Assembly: GCA_017854855.1 (NCBI GenBank)
Contig: JAFMGZ010000012.1
Location: forward strand, 1 to 64,000
DNA: 64,000 nucleotides
Direction: 5' to 3'
Source of the DNA: Sulfitobacter sp.
GTDB taxonomy: Bacteria; Pseudomonadota; Alphaproteobacteria; Rhodobacterales; Rhodobacteraceae
Each line of letters starts with the position of its first letter. Position 1 is the stretch's first letter. Made by a program: the position numbers and the translations under genes. This document shows, in pieces, positions 1 to 9,115 of this stretch. Under the pieces are notes generated by a model. It did no database searches and was not told where the DNA came from. It was given only the letters and a program-made list of their open reading frames with translations.

Positions 1-690
1 ATGACAGCCTATCACGAGGCCGGTCATGCGCTGGTTGGTATGCTGCTGCCGAAATGTGATCCGGTCTATAAGGCCACGATCATCCCGCGCGGTGGTGCGC
101 TGGGCATGGTGATGAGCCTGCCGGAAATGGACCGCCTGAACATGTTCAAGGACGAGTGCAAACAGCGTCTGGCCATGACGATGGCGGGCAAGGCGGCAGA
201 GATCCATAAATACGGTGAGGAATCGGTTTCCAACGGTCCGGCGGGCGACATCATGCAGGCCTCTGCGCTGGCGCGTGCGATGGTCCTGCAATGGGGCATG
301 TCCGACAAGGTCGGCAACATCGACTATTCCGAGGCCGCCCAAGGCTACAAGGGCAGCACCGGTGGCTTCTCTGTTTCGGCCAGCACCAAGGAACTGGTTG
401 AGAAGGAAGTGCAGAAGTTCATTCAGGACGGCTATGAATGGGCCGCCAAGCTGCTCAAGGAAAACGAAGAGCAGTTTGAACGTCTGGCCCAGGGGCTGTT
501 GGAGTATGAAACCCTGACAGGTGCCGAAATCCAGCGCGTGATGGATGGCCTGTCCCCGACACCTGAAAAAGACGATGATGACAGCGACAAGGGCAACAAG
601 CCAAGCCTGACAGCCATTCCAAAGGCCAAGGGCAAGGGCAAGAAAACCCCGCCTGCGGACGGTGGCATGGAACCTGAACCAAGCGTCTGA
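1..690 (+). CDS. ftsH: FtsH ATP-dependent zinc metalloprotease, C-terminal part (5' end outside window)
   Basis: Membrane-anchored AAA+ protease that degrades misassembled membrane proteins and short-lived regulators. Only the M41 peptidase domain is in the window. The zinc motif HEAGH is at visible residues 5-9 and the third ligand is probably D83 in GPAGD. The tail from about residue 190 is acidic and then Lys/Pro-rich, as usual for FtsH. The family is about 640 residues, so some 410 residues (transmembrane and AAA+ parts) lie to the left; the ATG at base 1 is an internal Met, not the start. A strong terminator follows at 726-757. Confidence 0.95.
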   Translation: MTAYHEAGHALVGMLLPKCDPVYKATIIPRGGALGMVMSLPEMDRLNMFKDECKQRLAMTMAGKAAEIHKYGEESVSNGPAGDIMQASALARAMVLQWGMSDKVGNIDYSEAAQGYKGSTGGFSVSASTKELVEKEVQKFIQDGYEWAAKLLKENEEQFERLAQGLLEYETLTGAEIQRVMDGLSPTPEKDDDDSDKGNKPSLTAIPKAKGKGKKTPPADGGMEPEPSV

Positions 691-725
691 TCAAAACCGG
701 TCCCCGGATCGTCACAAAAAGTCAT

Positions 726-757
726 AAGGCTCCGCTCAGGCGGGGCCTTTTCTTTTT
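726..757 (+). terminator. Rho-independent terminator of ftsH
   Basis: An 8-bp stem (GGCTCCGC at 728-735 with GCGGGGCC at 740-747, one G-U pair) closes a TCAG loop and is followed by TTTTCTTTTT at 748-757. It lies 36 bases after the ftsH stop codon and before the MOSC gene, so it separates the two transcripts. Confidence 0.85.
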
Positions 758-799
758 GCGGTGGGGTGATCATTAAGGGGGTCTGATCAGGAGTTGCAG

Positions 800-1381
800 A
801 TGCCCGAATTGATGCCGACAGACCATACCGCCAAAATCGTCTGGATGGGAAAAGTCCCCCAAGATCGCCCCGACATCCGGTCGCGGCCCATTACCGCCGC
901 CTTTGCTAGCTATGCAGGGTTCGACGATGACTTTCACGCGGGGCTGACACGCCCCTCCTGTGTGCGTGTGAAATCGCAGCATCCGCAGGGCACCGAAATC
1001 CGCAATGTGCGGCAATTCTCGATCCTTTCTGCCGAAGAGCTGGATTTTATCGCCCGGCAAATCGGGGTGGCCGAACTGGATCCTGTGCTTTTGGGGGCCT
1101 CCATCGTCGTCGAAGGCATTGCCGATTTCACCCATATCCCTCCGTCCTCGCGCCTGCAGGCTGACTGCGGCACGACCATTGTCGTCGACATGCAGAACGG
1201 CCCTTGTAACCTGCCCGCCCGCGAGATCGAAAAAGTGGCCCCCGGCCATGGCAAAGGGTTCAAGGCCGCAGCGATGGGGCGGCGCGGCGTTTGTGCCTGG
1301 GTCGAACGTCAGGGCGACCTGAAGGTCGGCGATCGGCTGCGCTTGCATATTCCCGGCCAGAGGGCGTGGCAGCCCATCTGA
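800..1381 (+). CDS. MOSC domain-containing protein
   Basis: A 193-residue single-domain MOSC protein. MOSC proteins are related to the C-terminal domain of molybdenum-cofactor sulfurase and are thought to handle activated sulfur. The typical segment GTEIRNVRQ is at residues 64-72 and the conserved Cys candidate is C136 in NGPCNLP, with C54 also possible. The start is ATG 800, six bases after AGGAG (789-793); an in-frame TTG six bases upstream is less likely. It stands alone between the ftsH terminator and fhs. The substrate cannot be read from the sequence. Confidence 0.8.
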   Translation: MPELMPTDHTAKIVWMGKVPQDRPDIRSRPITAAFASYAGFDDDFHAGLTRPSCVRVKSQHPQGTEIRNVRQFSILSAEELDFIARQIGVAELDPVLLGASIVVEGIADFTHIPPSSRLQADCGTTIVVDMQNGPCNLPAREIEKVAPGHGKGFKAAAMGRRGVCAWVERQGDLKVGDRLRLHIPGQRAWQPI

Positions 1382-1528
1382 GGCAGATCCGTTTCCGAAA
1401 CGAAACGCCCGTGCGACGTCCCGCCGCATCGGAGGGCGGAAATGTCGGAAATGCAACCTCACCTTTGGCTGGCGCAACTGTATGACTGGCCCAAACAACA
1501 AGGCCTTATGGCAAGAGGGGATTCTCTG
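1382..1528 (+). promoter_or_regulatory. Leader region of fhs, no recognised riboswitch
   Basis: The 147 bases between the MOSC gene and fhs hold a short CCGCC/GGCGG hairpin around 1420-1440 and a GAGGGG ribosome-binding site at 1515-1520, eight bases before the fhs ATG. An in-frame ATG at 1442 could extend Fhs by 29 residues, but it has no ribosome-binding site and the extension does not look like the family. I looked for the ZTP (pfl) riboswitch sometimes found before fhs and did not find its conserved core. Confidence 0.35.
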
Positions 1529-3205
1529 ATGGCTTTCAAAACCGACATCCAAATCGCACGCGAAGCGCAAAAGCGCCCAATTCAAGAAATTGGCGCAAAG
1601 TTGGGCATTGGCAGTGATGACCTGCTGCCCTACGGCCACGACAAGGCCAAGGTCAGCCAGTCCTTCATCAACTCTGTCCAGGATCGGCCCGATGGCAAAT
1701 TAATCCTGGTCACAGCGATCAACCCAACCCCGGCGGGCGAGGGCAAGACGACAACGACCGTCGGTCTGGGTGACGGCCTGAACCGCATCGGCAAGAAAGC
1801 GGCGGTCTGCATCCGCGAGGCGTCTCTTGGGCCGAACTTTGGCATGAAGGGCGGGGCCGCAGGCGGCGGCTATGCCCAGATCGTGCCCATGGAAGAGATG
1901 AACCTGCATTTCACCGGCGACTTTCACGCCATCACCTCGGCGCATTCGCTGCTGAGCGCGATGATCGACAACCACATCTACTGGGGCAATGAACTGGACA
2001 TCGACACCCGCCGCGTCGTCTGGCGGCGTGTGGTGGACATGAACGACCGCGCCTTGCGCCAGATCACGACTTCTTTGGGCGGTGTGGCCAACGGTTTCCC
2101 GCGTGAGACCGGCTTTGACATCACCGTGGCCTCCGAGGTTATGGCGATCCTGTGCCTGTCCAATAATCTGGTCGACCTGCAAAAACGTCTGGGTGACATG
2201 ATCGTGGCGTACCGTCGCGACAAGACACCGGTGTTCGCCCGCGACATCAAGGCCGACGGCGCGATGACCGTTCTGCTGAAAGATGCGATGCAGCCGAACC
2301 TTGTTCAGACGCTGGAGAACAACCCGGCATTCGTGCACGGTGGCCCGTTTGCCAATATCGCCCATGGCTGCAACTCTGTCATCGCGACGAAAACGGCACT
2401 TAAACTGGCCGATTATGTTGTGACCGAAGCAGGCTTTGGCGCGGATCTGGGGGCGGAAAAGTTCCTCAACATCAAGTGCCGCAAAGCGGGGCTGTCACCT
2501 TCGGCGGTGGTTGTTGTGGCCACGGTGCGCGCGATGAAGATGAACGGTGGTGTGGCCAAGGCCGATCTGGGGGTCGAAAACGTTGAGGCCGTTCAGGCGG
2601 GCTGCCCGAACCTGGGCCGTCACATCGAGAACCTCAAATCCTTTGGCGTCCCGGTGGTTGTGGCCATCAACCACTTTGTCACCGATACGGATGCCGAAGT
2701 GCAGGCGGTCAAGGATTATGTCGCATCCCAAGGGTCCGAAGCGGTGCTGTCGCGCCACTGGGAACTGGGCTCTGAAGGGTCTGCCGATCTGGCCAGCAAA
2801 GTCGTCGAGACCATCGAAAAAGGCGAGGCGCATTTTGCGCCAATCTATCCCGACGAGATGTCACTGGCCGACAAGATCAACACGATCGCAACCAAGATCT
2901 ACCGTGCCGACAGCGCCCAGATGGATCAGAAGATCCGCAACCAGCTGAAGGAATGGGAAGATCAGGGCTATGGCGCTCTGCCGGTCTGTATGGCCAAGAC
3001 GCAATACAGCTTTACCACCGATCCAGAGCGGCGCGGCGCGCCCACAGGCTTTGACATTCCGGTCCGCGAAGTGCGCCTGAGTGCAGGTGCCGGTTTCGTG
3101 GTCGCCATCTGCGGCGAGATCATGACGATGCCGGGTCTGCCCCGTGTGCCTTCTGCCGAAAACATCCGCCTGAACGAAAACGGCGATGTCGAAGGTCTGT
3201 TCTAA
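1529..3205 (+). CDS. fhs: Formate-tetrahydrofolate ligase
   Basis: Makes 10-formyl-THF from formate, THF and ATP, or runs in reverse to release formate and ATP from C1 oxidation. It is 558 residues, the usual length. The ATP-binding loop [11 protein letters not shown] is at residues 66-76 and the second signature, with the glycine-rich [10 protein letters not shown], follows at about 100-125. The start is ATG 1529 with GAGGGG eight bases upstream. It is followed by folD, which continues the same pathway. In roseobacters this pair commonly serves oxidation of methyl groups from methylated osmolytes; that use here is inference. Confidence 0.97.
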   Translation: MAFKTDIQIAREAQKRPIQEIGAKLGIGSDDLLPYGHDKAKVSQSFINSVQDRPDGKLILVTAINPTPAGEGKTTTTVGLGDGLNRIGKKAAVCIREASLGPNFGMKGGAAGGGYAQIVPMEEMNLHFTGDFHAITSAHSLLSAMIDNHIYWGNELDIDTRRVVWRRVVDMNDRALRQITTSLGGVANGFPRETGFDITVASEVMAILCLSNNLVDLQKRLGDMIVAYRRDKTPVFARDIKADGAMTVLLKDAMQPNLVQTLENNPAFVHGGPFANIAHGCNSVIATKTALKLADYVVTEAGFGADLGAEKFLNIKCRKAGLSPSAVVVVATVRAMKMNGGVAKADLGVENVEAVQAGCPNLGRHIENLKSFGVPVVVAINHFVTDTDAEVQAVKDYVASQGSEAVLSRHWELGSEGSADLASKVVETIEKGEAHFAPIYPDEMSLADKINTIATKIYRADSAQMDQKIRNQLKEWEDQGYGALPVCMAKTQYSFTTDPERRGAPTGFDIPVREVRLSAGAGFVVAICGEIMTMPGLPRVPSAENIRLNENGDVEGLF

Positions 3206-3211
3206 GGCCCC

Positions 3212-3267
3212 AGGTGGGCAGGATGCCCACCTACCCATAACCTCGTAAGGTGGGCATCTTGCCCACC
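3212..3267. repeat. Twin palindromes between fhs and folD (REP-like element)
   Basis: Two near-identical hairpins lie 16 bases apart. The first is GGTGGGC-AGGAT-GCCCACC (3213-3231) and the second GGTGGGC-ATCTT-GCCCACC (3249-3267). Both have perfect 7-bp GC-rich arms. The loop of the second, read on the other strand, is AAGAT, one base from AGGAT, so the copies are arranged head to head like a BIME. Neither has a T-run. They fill almost all of the fhs-folD gap and may fold in the mRNA to protect the fhs 3' end or lower folD expression. Confidence 0.75.
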
Positions 3268-3286
3268 CAACGCCTAGGGAAAGAAA

Positions 3287-4189
3287 ATGACTGCAAAGAT
3301 TATCGACGGCAAAGAATTCGCTGCCCGCGTGCGCGCAAAGGTCGCCCAGCACGTGAGCCGTCTGAAACAGGATCACGGCATCATACCGGGTCTTGCCGTG
3401 GTGCTGGTGGGTGAAGACCCCGCAAGCCAGGTCTATGTCCGTTCAAAGGGCAAAATGACCGTTGAGGTTGGCATGAAATCGGTTGAGCACAGGCTGGACG
3501 TTGAGACCTCAGAGGCGGATTTACTGGCCTTGCTGGACCAGCTTAACAACGATCCTGAAATTCATGGCATTCTGGTGCAGCTGCCGCTGCCCAAACATCT
3601 GAACGAAGACCTGATTATCAATTCTATCTCACCGGCCAAGGATGTGGACGGGTTCCACATTTCCAATGTTGGTTTGCTGGGCACCGGGCAGAAATCCATG
3701 GTGCCTTGCACGCCGCTGGGCTGTTTGATGATGCTGCGCGATCATCACGGGTCCATCTCTGGCATGGATGCGGTGGTGATTGGGCGTTCCAACATCGTGG
3801 GCAAACCCATGGCACAGTTGTTGTTGAACGACAGCGCCACGGTCACAATCGCGCATAGCCGCACCAAAGATTTGGCGGATGTGGTGCGCCGTGCCGACAT
3901 CGTGGTGGCCGCCGTGGGCCGTCCTGAGATGGTGCCGGGCGATTGGATCAAGGAAGGCGCGACCGTCATCGATGTGGGCATCAACCGTCTGGACGCGCCC
4001 GAAAAGGGCGAAGGCAAGACGCGGTTGGTGGGCGATGTGCATTTCGCCTCTTGCGCCGAACGGGCAGGGGCCATCACGCCCGTGCCGGGTGGCGTGGGGC
4101 CGATGACCATTGCCTGTTTGCTGGCCAATACGGTCACCGCCTGCTGCCGCGCCAATGGGCTGGCAGAGCCCGAAGGCCTAACCGCCTAA
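3287..4189 (+). CDS. folD: Bifunctional methylene-THF dehydrogenase / methenyl-THF cyclohydrolase
   Basis: Interconverts 5,10-methylene-THF, methenyl-THF and 10-formyl-THF in the cytoplasm, linking to Fhs upstream. It is 300 residues, normal for FolD. The catalytic YxxxK is Y50-K54. The substrate segment PLPKHLN and VDGFH follow, and the dinucleotide-binding motif GRSNIVGKP is at about 163-171. The start is ATG 3287 with AGGGA at 3276-3280. Its last 12 bases overlap the convergent gene at 4178. Confidence 0.97.
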   Translation: MTAKIIDGKEFAARVRAKVAQHVSRLKQDHGIIPGLAVVLVGEDPASQVYVRSKGKMTVEVGMKSVEHRLDVETSEADLLALLDQLNNDPEIHGILVQLPLPKHLNEDLIINSISPAKDVDGFHISNVGLLGTGQKSMVPCTPLGCLMMLRDHHGSISGMDAVVIGRSNIVGKPMAQLLLNDSATVTIAHSRTKDLADVVRRADIVVAAVGRPEMVPGDWIKEGATVIDVGINRLDAPEKGEGKTRLVGDVHFASCAERAGAITPVPGGVGPMTIACLLANTVTACCRANGLAEPEGLTA

Positions 4190-4576
4190 GAACACCTGAT
4201 ACATCGTGCGGCCGGGGAAAAACGTAAACGCCCCGGCCCCGATCAAGGCCCCAAAGACCATGGCCCGCATGATTCCGCGATGTCGGCCAATCCTGCCGCT
4301 GCGGGCTGCACGGACAGAGATGACCAGCTGCACCAGCACAAAGACCGACAGCAGGTGGATCGGGCTGAACGGCCCGATAAGCCGGATCTGCGATATCCAG
4401 AAACTGCTCAGTGCCACGCCCCCCATCAACAAGACCCAGGTCCAGCCCAAGACCCTATGGGCGGGGCTGCCGCGCCGGATGCAAAAGATCGCGATGGTCA
4501 AGAGCACGGCAAGAACTGCAAGTGCGGTATGGATCTGGATCACCGCAGAGGCGGTGAGAAGGGGGGTAAGGTTCAT
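4178..4576 (-). CDS. Small four-helix membrane protein, DUF2306-like
   Basis: A 132-residue protein with about four hydrophobic segments (near 8-27, 37-55, 63-83 and 100-120) and a histidine in the first. It resembles the DUF2306 family, whose function is unknown. The start ATG at 4576 has AGGAG a few bases upstream; a longer reading to 4807 would run into the divergent gene and looks non-coding. It is divergent from the membrane LytTR regulator at 4671, with 94 bases between them, and ends inside folD. The regulator may control it; that is inference from position. Confidence 0.7.
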   Translation of the reverse strand: MNLTPLLTASAVIQIHTALAVLAVLLTIAIFCIRRGSPAHRVLGWTWVLLMGGVALSSFWISQIRLIGPFSPIHLLSVFVLVQLVISVRAARSGRIGRHRGIMRAMVFGALIGAGAFTFFPGRTMYQVFLGG

Positions 4577-4670
4577 GGCAAAGCTCCTGTTGCGACTGTG
4601 CCCTTGGGCATCGCAGAACAGGGTGTTACACAACCATTGGAATTTCGTGGGCTGCGCAGGGACTGCGTGA

Positions 4671-5444
4671 ATGATCCGCTTGAAAGAGGGGGTGCCATTG
4701 GCGCTTCGTGAAAAACGCAGTTGGGTGCTACCGCTTGGGGTCTGGGCGCTGGTGACGTTGGTCACCGGCCTAGCGGGTCCCTTTGGCACCCATGCGGCAT
4801 TGGACATAGCCGGGCGGTTTGCCTATTGGGGCGCCATTGTCGGCCTGTCAGTGGCGGGCGGCACGTTCTTGCCCGGCTTTGATGGCCGTGCCCCATGGTC
4901 CAGCCTGATCAGTTGGACAGGGTTCATTGCCTTCCTGAGCCTGCTGATCTGGGCCATCAACGGCCAGTTGTTCGACAGCTGGCGTCCGGTTTCGATGCTG
5001 GGGTATCTGCTTGTCATCGTTGGATTGATCGTCGTGGCCGTACACGGCCTGATCTGGCTGATCAATTTTGCCCGACCAGCTGCTGCGACCTTGCCGCAAA
5101 CGGCCCCCCAGACCAGCGCGCAGACCGATCCGCAGACCCGGTTTCTGCGCCGTCTGCCCTTGGCGGATCGCGGCCCGCTGGTGCGGATAGAGGCGCAAGA
5201 TCATTACCTGAATGTTGTCACCGACAAAGGGGGCTCGCTGATCCTGTTGCGGCTCAGCGATGCGGTTAGGGAATTGTCTGGCACGCCGGGCCTGTTGGTG
5301 CACCGTTCCCATTGGGTCGCATTGCAGGGGGTCGTGGCGCACCGGCGCGAAAATGGCCGCGATCTGCTGATCATGTCAGACGGGGCCGAAGTGCCGGTCA
5401 GCCGCAGCAACCGCGCAGCAGCACGCGATGCCGGATTGTTCTGA
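4671..5444 (+). CDS. Membrane-bound LytTR-type DNA-binding regulator
   Basis: 257 residues. The N-terminal half has four hydrophobic helices (roughly 18-36, 47-65, 80-98 and 108-135). A Gln/Thr/Pro linker follows, then a LytTR DNA-binding domain from about 160 to the end, with the typical IEAQDHYLNVVT and LVHRSHWVA segments. There is no receiver domain, so the membrane part is the likely sensor. The start is uncertain: ATG 4671 lacks a clear ribosome site, whereas TTG 4698 has GAGGGG just before it and would remove nine residues. The signal and target genes are unknown. Confidence 0.8.
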   Translation: MIRLKEGVPLALREKRSWVLPLGVWALVTLVTGLAGPFGTHAALDIAGRFAYWGAIVGLSVAGGTFLPGFDGRAPWSSLISWTGFIAFLSLLIWAINGQLFDSWRPVSMLGYLLVIVGLIVVAVHGLIWLINFARPAAATLPQTAPQTSAQTDPQTRFLRRLPLADRGPLVRIEAQDHYLNVVTDKGGSLILLRLSDAVRELSGTPGLLVHRSHWVALQGVVAHRRENGRDLLIMSDGAEVPVSRSNRAAARDAGLF

Positions 5445-5450
5445 GGATCG

Positions 5451-5870
5451 CTACAGCGGCACCGGCACCATCGTGCCTTGCAGGATCGCGATGAGGGTGG
5501 ATGTGCCATCTGCCTCGGCGTGTACTTCGCTGGTGACCACGCAAAGCCGTTTTCCGGGTTTGACGACGCGCCCCGTGGCAATCAAACGATCCCCCCGCGC
5601 CGGGGCCAGCAGGTTGATCTTGATCTCTGCGGTCACAACTTCTTGGTCCTGTGGCAACATGGTCAGGGCGGCATAGCCTGCGGCGGAATCGCCAATGGAA
5701 AAGGTCAGCCCGGCATGTCCGAACCCCTGCTGTTGGCGCGCGCCGGGCAGGATCGGACAAGCAATGCGGATCAGCCCTGCCTCAACCTCGATCAACTGGG
5801 CCCCCAGCGTCGCCATCATGCTTTGCGCGGCAAAACTGTCGTAAATGCGGGCGCGGGCCGGTTCATCCAT
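5451..5870 (-). CDS. PaaI-family hotdog thioesterase
   Basis: A 139-residue single hotdog-fold protein of the acyl-CoA thioesterase family. The helix region GFGHAGLTFSIGDSAAGYAA (about 49-68) carries the HAG motif and the acidic residue D61 expected near the active site. The start ATG 5870 has AGGA six bases upstream. It lies eight bases after pdeM on the same strand, so it is probably the last gene of the lhr-pdeM transcript. The acyl-CoA substrate is not predictable. Confidence 0.8.
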   Translation of the reverse strand: MDEPARARIYDSFAAQSMMATLGAQLIEVEAGLIRIACPILPGARQQQGFGHAGLTFSIGDSAAGYAALTMLPQDQEVVTAEIKINLLAPARGDRLIATGRVVKPGKRLCVVTSEVHAEADGTSTLIAILQGTMVPVPL

Positions 5871-5878
5871 GGTTTGTC

Positions 5879-6541
5879 CTATCTTGGCATCGGGACCGCG
5901 ATGGCGGTCTTTCCGGTCAGCACAGCACGGGCATCGGCCCGCATCAAGGGCGCAAATGCAGCTGCCCGCGTATCAAGCCCCCCGGTATAGGTGCCATAGG
6001 CCGGCATGATAAGCCGGTCGCTGTCATAGACAAAGGCAGGCCGCGTCACGGTCCGACCGCCAAGCGACAGGCTGGCCTTGGGGTGGTAATGGCCCGACAC
6101 TTCAGCGCTGCTTGTGGGCTGTGCGATGTGGCGAAAGGTCAGCGGGGCAAGGGCCAGTTCGGCCAGATGGCTGCCGCCCAGCTCCACTGGCCCCGGATCA
6201 TGATTGCCCTCGACCCAGATCCACGACCGTCCGGCCTGCAGGCGGTTGATCCATAGTTTCTCGGCCTCAGGCAGCGCCTGTGCCGCGCCCAGATCATCAA
6301 AACTATCGCCAAGACAGACGACTGTGCGCGCATGGGTCAGCGCCAGATCTGCCGCCAGACGGGTCAGTGTGTCGCGGGTTTCATAGGGCGGCAGGATGGT
6401 GCCGCCGCGCCGTGCAATCCGTTCGGATTTGCCAAGGTGCAAATCGCTGACACATAACAAACCCTGATCCGGCCACCAAAGAGCACCGGTCGAAAGCGCC
6501 TTGAGAGGCGCACCTGCCAGGGTGAGATCGTATGCGTTCAT
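5879..6541 (-). CDS. pdeM: Ligase-associated DNA-damage-response phosphoesterase PdeM
   Basis: A calcineurin-like metallophosphoesterase of 220 residues. The metal motifs are D33-x-H35 (SDLHLGKSE), GDSFDD from G78, GNHD at 112-115 and GHYH at 150-153. This is the family found beside Lhr-type helicases and ATP-dependent DNA ligases and annotated as a damage-response endonuclease. Here the helicase gene lies 95 bases upstream on the same strand, but no ligase or partner exonuclease is next to it. Exact nuclease activity is inferred from the family. Confidence 0.88.
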   Translation of the reverse strand: MNAYDLTLAGAPLKALSTGALWWPDQGLLCVSDLHLGKSERIARRGGTILPPYETRDTLTRLAADLALTHARTVVCLGDSFDDLGAAQALPEAEKLWINRLQAGRSWIWVEGNHDPGPVELGGSHLAELALAPLTFRHIAQPTSSAEVSGHYHPKASLSLGGRTVTRPAFVYDSDRLIMPAYGTYTGGLDTRAAAFAPLMRADARAVLTGKTAIAVPMPR

Positions 6542-6636
6542 CTTTTGTTCATGTGTGAATTCACCCGATTTGGCAAGGGGGCCAGAGCGTTTTCAAAAGG
6601 GCCAGGGGTGATGTCACAGGCAGTCTGCGAAACGCA

Positions 6637-9090
6637 TCATTGCCCGTTCCGCCAGCGCGGTTGGCTGGAGGCGGCTGGCGTGATTTGCGCCAGACCCGAT
6701 TGTTCCATCAGCCGTGCAGCCTCTTGTGCCAGCAGCCGTTCTTCGGCATCGCCCTTGACTGGAACGCGGCCCATTTCAAGAAAGAGGGGTGCTGCAAGGG
6801 GCGTGACCCGGCTTAAGCTGCGATGGTCGATGCGGTTGCCCACACGGTCCAGCATCTCTTTGATCCGGCCAAAGTCGACCAGGCCGCGCAGGGCCTCTTC
6901 GCGGGTGATCTGCAGCATCAGATGTTCCGGATCATATTTGTGCAACGTGTCATAGAGGATATCGCTGGAAAAGGTGGCCTGCCGCCCGGATTTTCGGGCC
7001 GAAGGTGCGTTGCGTTCAATCAGGCCCGCGATCGTGGCCGAGGCGCGAAAGGTCCGTTTCATCACGGCATTTCCGGCCAGCCAGGTTTCCAACCCGTCTT
7101 GCAGCGCGGGCAGATCAAACAGGGGGGCAGGGTCCTCCACCGGGTCCAGCCCCCAGATCAACGTGGCATAATCGGTGGCGACAAAGCCCAACGGGCTGAG
7201 GCCCAGTTCCTCCATCCGCTTGGTCAGCAGCAGGCCCAGTGTCTGCATCCCGTTGCGACCGGCAAAGCCGTAAACAACCGTTTGTGCGCGCCCGTCGTGG
7301 GGAAAGCTTTCGATCAGCAGCCGGCCGGGCTGGGGCAGCTGACTGACCTTGCGCTGCAATGCCAGCCATTGGGCGGTGTGGTCGGGCAATTCGGGCCAGC
7401 TGTCTTGGGTGAACATCTGTTGCACGCGCGCAGACAGCTGGGTGGAGGTGGCGAATTTCGTGCCGGTGAAGGTCGCGATCTTTGGCTTTTTGGCGGCATC
7501 GCGGCTGACCTCCACGGTCATGTCGCGCAGCCCTTCGTAGCGGACAATCTGCCCGCCGATCAAAAAGGTGTCACCGGGGGTCAGCGTGGCGGCAAAACTT
7601 TCCTCGATCTCGCCCAGAGGTTTGCCGCCCCGGTTCCGTCGCATGCGAACCTTGAGCGTGTCACTGTCCTGAATGGTGCCGATGTTCATGCGGATGGCCC
7701 GTGCCGCACGTGGATCGCGCAGTTGCCACAGGCCATCGGGCCGCTGCAGCAGCCGCTGCCAGCGGTCATAGGCCCGCAAGGCATAGCCCCCCGTGGCACA
7801 GAAGGTCAGACAATCCTCAAAATCCTGGCGCGACAGGGCGGCGTAGGCCCCGGCAGAGGTGATTTCAGCGAAGAGCCGGTCTGCATCGAAAGGCCCCGCG
7901 CAGGCCGTGATCAAGATATGCTGGCACAAGACGTCGCGGGGGCCTGCGCCGCGCGGTTCTCCGTCCAGATCCCCCGCGAGCACCGCCTCAAGGGCCGCGA
8001 CACATTCAACCACCTCAAACCGGTTGGCAGGCACCAGCAGCGCCTTGGAGGGGGCATTGTAGCGGTGATTGGCCCGCCCGATCCTTTGCACCAACCGTTT
8101 GACGTTCTTGGGGGCACCGATCTGGATGACAAGATCCACATCGCCCCAGTCGATCCCCAGATCGAGCGATCCGGTGCAGACGATGGCGCGCAGATCACCG
8201 CGCACCATCGCCGCCTCGACCCGCGCGCGCTGGTCGCGGTCCAGGCTGCCGTGATGGATGCCAATGGGCAGGCTGTCGTCATTGGCAAGCCACAGGTTGT
8301 GAAAGAAGATTTCAGCCTGCGCCCTTGTGTTGTGAAAGATCAACGTCGTTTTATGCTGTTTGATCTGCTCCAGCACGGCCGGAATGGCATAGGCTGCGCC
8401 GCCCCCCGACCAGGGCGGGGCCTGCGTGGTGCGCAGCATCTGAATGTCGGGGGCAGGGCCGGGGTCTGCCAGCAGGATATCGCAGGGATCAGGATGGCAG
8501 GCCATCAGATGAGCGATTGCGGCGGGGTCTTCGACGGTGGCGGACAGGCCCACACGTTTCAGGTTGGGGCAGATTGTCTGCAACCGGGCCAGCGCCAGCA
8601 TCATCTGATCGCCACGTTTGCTTTCGGCCAAAGCGTGGATTTCGTCGATCACCACGCGTTTGAGGCCCCGGAACATGCGCGGGGCATCATCGTAGCTGAC
8701 CAGAAGCGCAAGGCTTTCTGGTGTGGTGAGGAAAATATGGGGCGGATCTGCGCGCTGTCGCTTGCGCCGGGTGGCGGTTGTATCACCGGTGCGCGCCTCG
8801 ATGGTGATGGGCAGGCCCATTTCCTCAACCGGTGTCATGAGGTTGCGTTGGATGTCAGCTGCCAGCGCCTTGAGCGGTGAGATATAAAGGGTATGCATCC
8901 CCTGATGGGTGCCGTCGGCCAGGTCGATCAGCGTGGGCAGGAAACCTGACAGGGTCTTGCCGCCCCCTGTTGGCGCGATCAGCAGAAGAGACGGCGCATC
9001 GGCCCGGTCCAGCATTTGCTGCTGATGGGGGTGGATCGACCAGCCTTTGGTTGAGAACCAGTTTTCAAAGAGGGGGGGCAGAGCGCGCAT
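6637..9090 (-). CDS. Ligase-associated DEXH-box helicase (Lhr family)
   Basis: 817 residues, full length for the short Lhr-core type. Walker A APTGGGKT is at 39-46 and the DEIH box at 149-152. A second RecA-like domain carries HHGSLDRDQR and QRIGRANHR. A winged-helix and Lhr accessory region follows, then a C-terminal domain. Lhr enzymes are 3'-5' helicases active on DNA and RNA-DNA hybrids. It heads a leftward cluster with pdeM and a thioesterase. The start ATG 9090 has no clear ribosome-binding site. Confidence 0.92.
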   Translation of the reverse strand: MRALPPLFENWFSTKGWSIHPHQQQMLDRADAPSLLLIAPTGGGKTLSGFLPTLIDLADGTHQGMHTLYISPLKALAADIQRNLMTPVEEMGLPITIEARTGDTTATRRKRQRADPPHIFLTTPESLALLVSYDDAPRMFRGLKRVVIDEIHALAESKRGDQMMLALARLQTICPNLKRVGLSATVEDPAAIAHLMACHPDPCDILLADPGPAPDIQMLRTTQAPPWSGGGAAYAIPAVLEQIKQHKTTLIFHNTRAQAEIFFHNLWLANDDSLPIGIHHGSLDRDQRARVEAAMVRGDLRAIVCTGSLDLGIDWGDVDLVIQIGAPKNVKRLVQRIGRANHRYNAPSKALLVPANRFEVVECVAALEAVLAGDLDGEPRGAGPRDVLCQHILITACAGPFDADRLFAEITSAGAYAALSRQDFEDCLTFCATGGYALRAYDRWQRLLQRPDGLWQLRDPRAARAIRMNIGTIQDSDTLKVRMRRNRGGKPLGEIEESFAATLTPGDTFLIGGQIVRYEGLRDMTVEVSRDAAKKPKIATFTGTKFATSTQLSARVQQMFTQDSWPELPDHTAQWLALQRKVSQLPQPGRLLIESFPHDGRAQTVVYGFAGRNGMQTLGLLLTKRMEELGLSPLGFVATDYATLIWGLDPVEDPAPLFDLPALQDGLETWLAGNAVMKRTFRASATIAGLIERNAPSARKSGRQATFSSDILYDTLHKYDPEHLMLQITREEALRGLVDFGRIKEMLDRVGNRIDHRSLSRVTPLAAPLFLEMGRVPVKGDAEERLLAQEAARLMEQSGLAQITPAASSQPRWRNGQ

Positions 9091-9115
9091 GATGTTCTAG
9101 ATAGCATCCGTTGCC

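Noticed and set aside
1382..1528. ZTP (pfl) riboswitch before fhs
   Set aside because: I looked for the conserved core of this class and for its second hairpin and found only a short generic stem; reported as an unassigned leader instead.
773..1639. 288-codon frame on the minus strand over the MOSC gene
   Set aside because: The MOSC gene on the plus strand has an AGGAG site and family motifs; this frame overlaps both it and the start of fhs.
4176..4189. Frameshift or gene fusion at the folD 3' end
   Set aside because: The overlap with the convergent membrane protein gene is just 12 bases and both frames end cleanly; convergent overlaps of this size are common.
6823..8880. Very long open frame on the plus strand (685 codons) inside the lhr gene
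   Set aside because: The minus strand encodes a complete Lhr helicase with all motifs. The plus-strand frame is a codon-bias shadow of high-GC coding DNA and its translation shows no recognisable domain.
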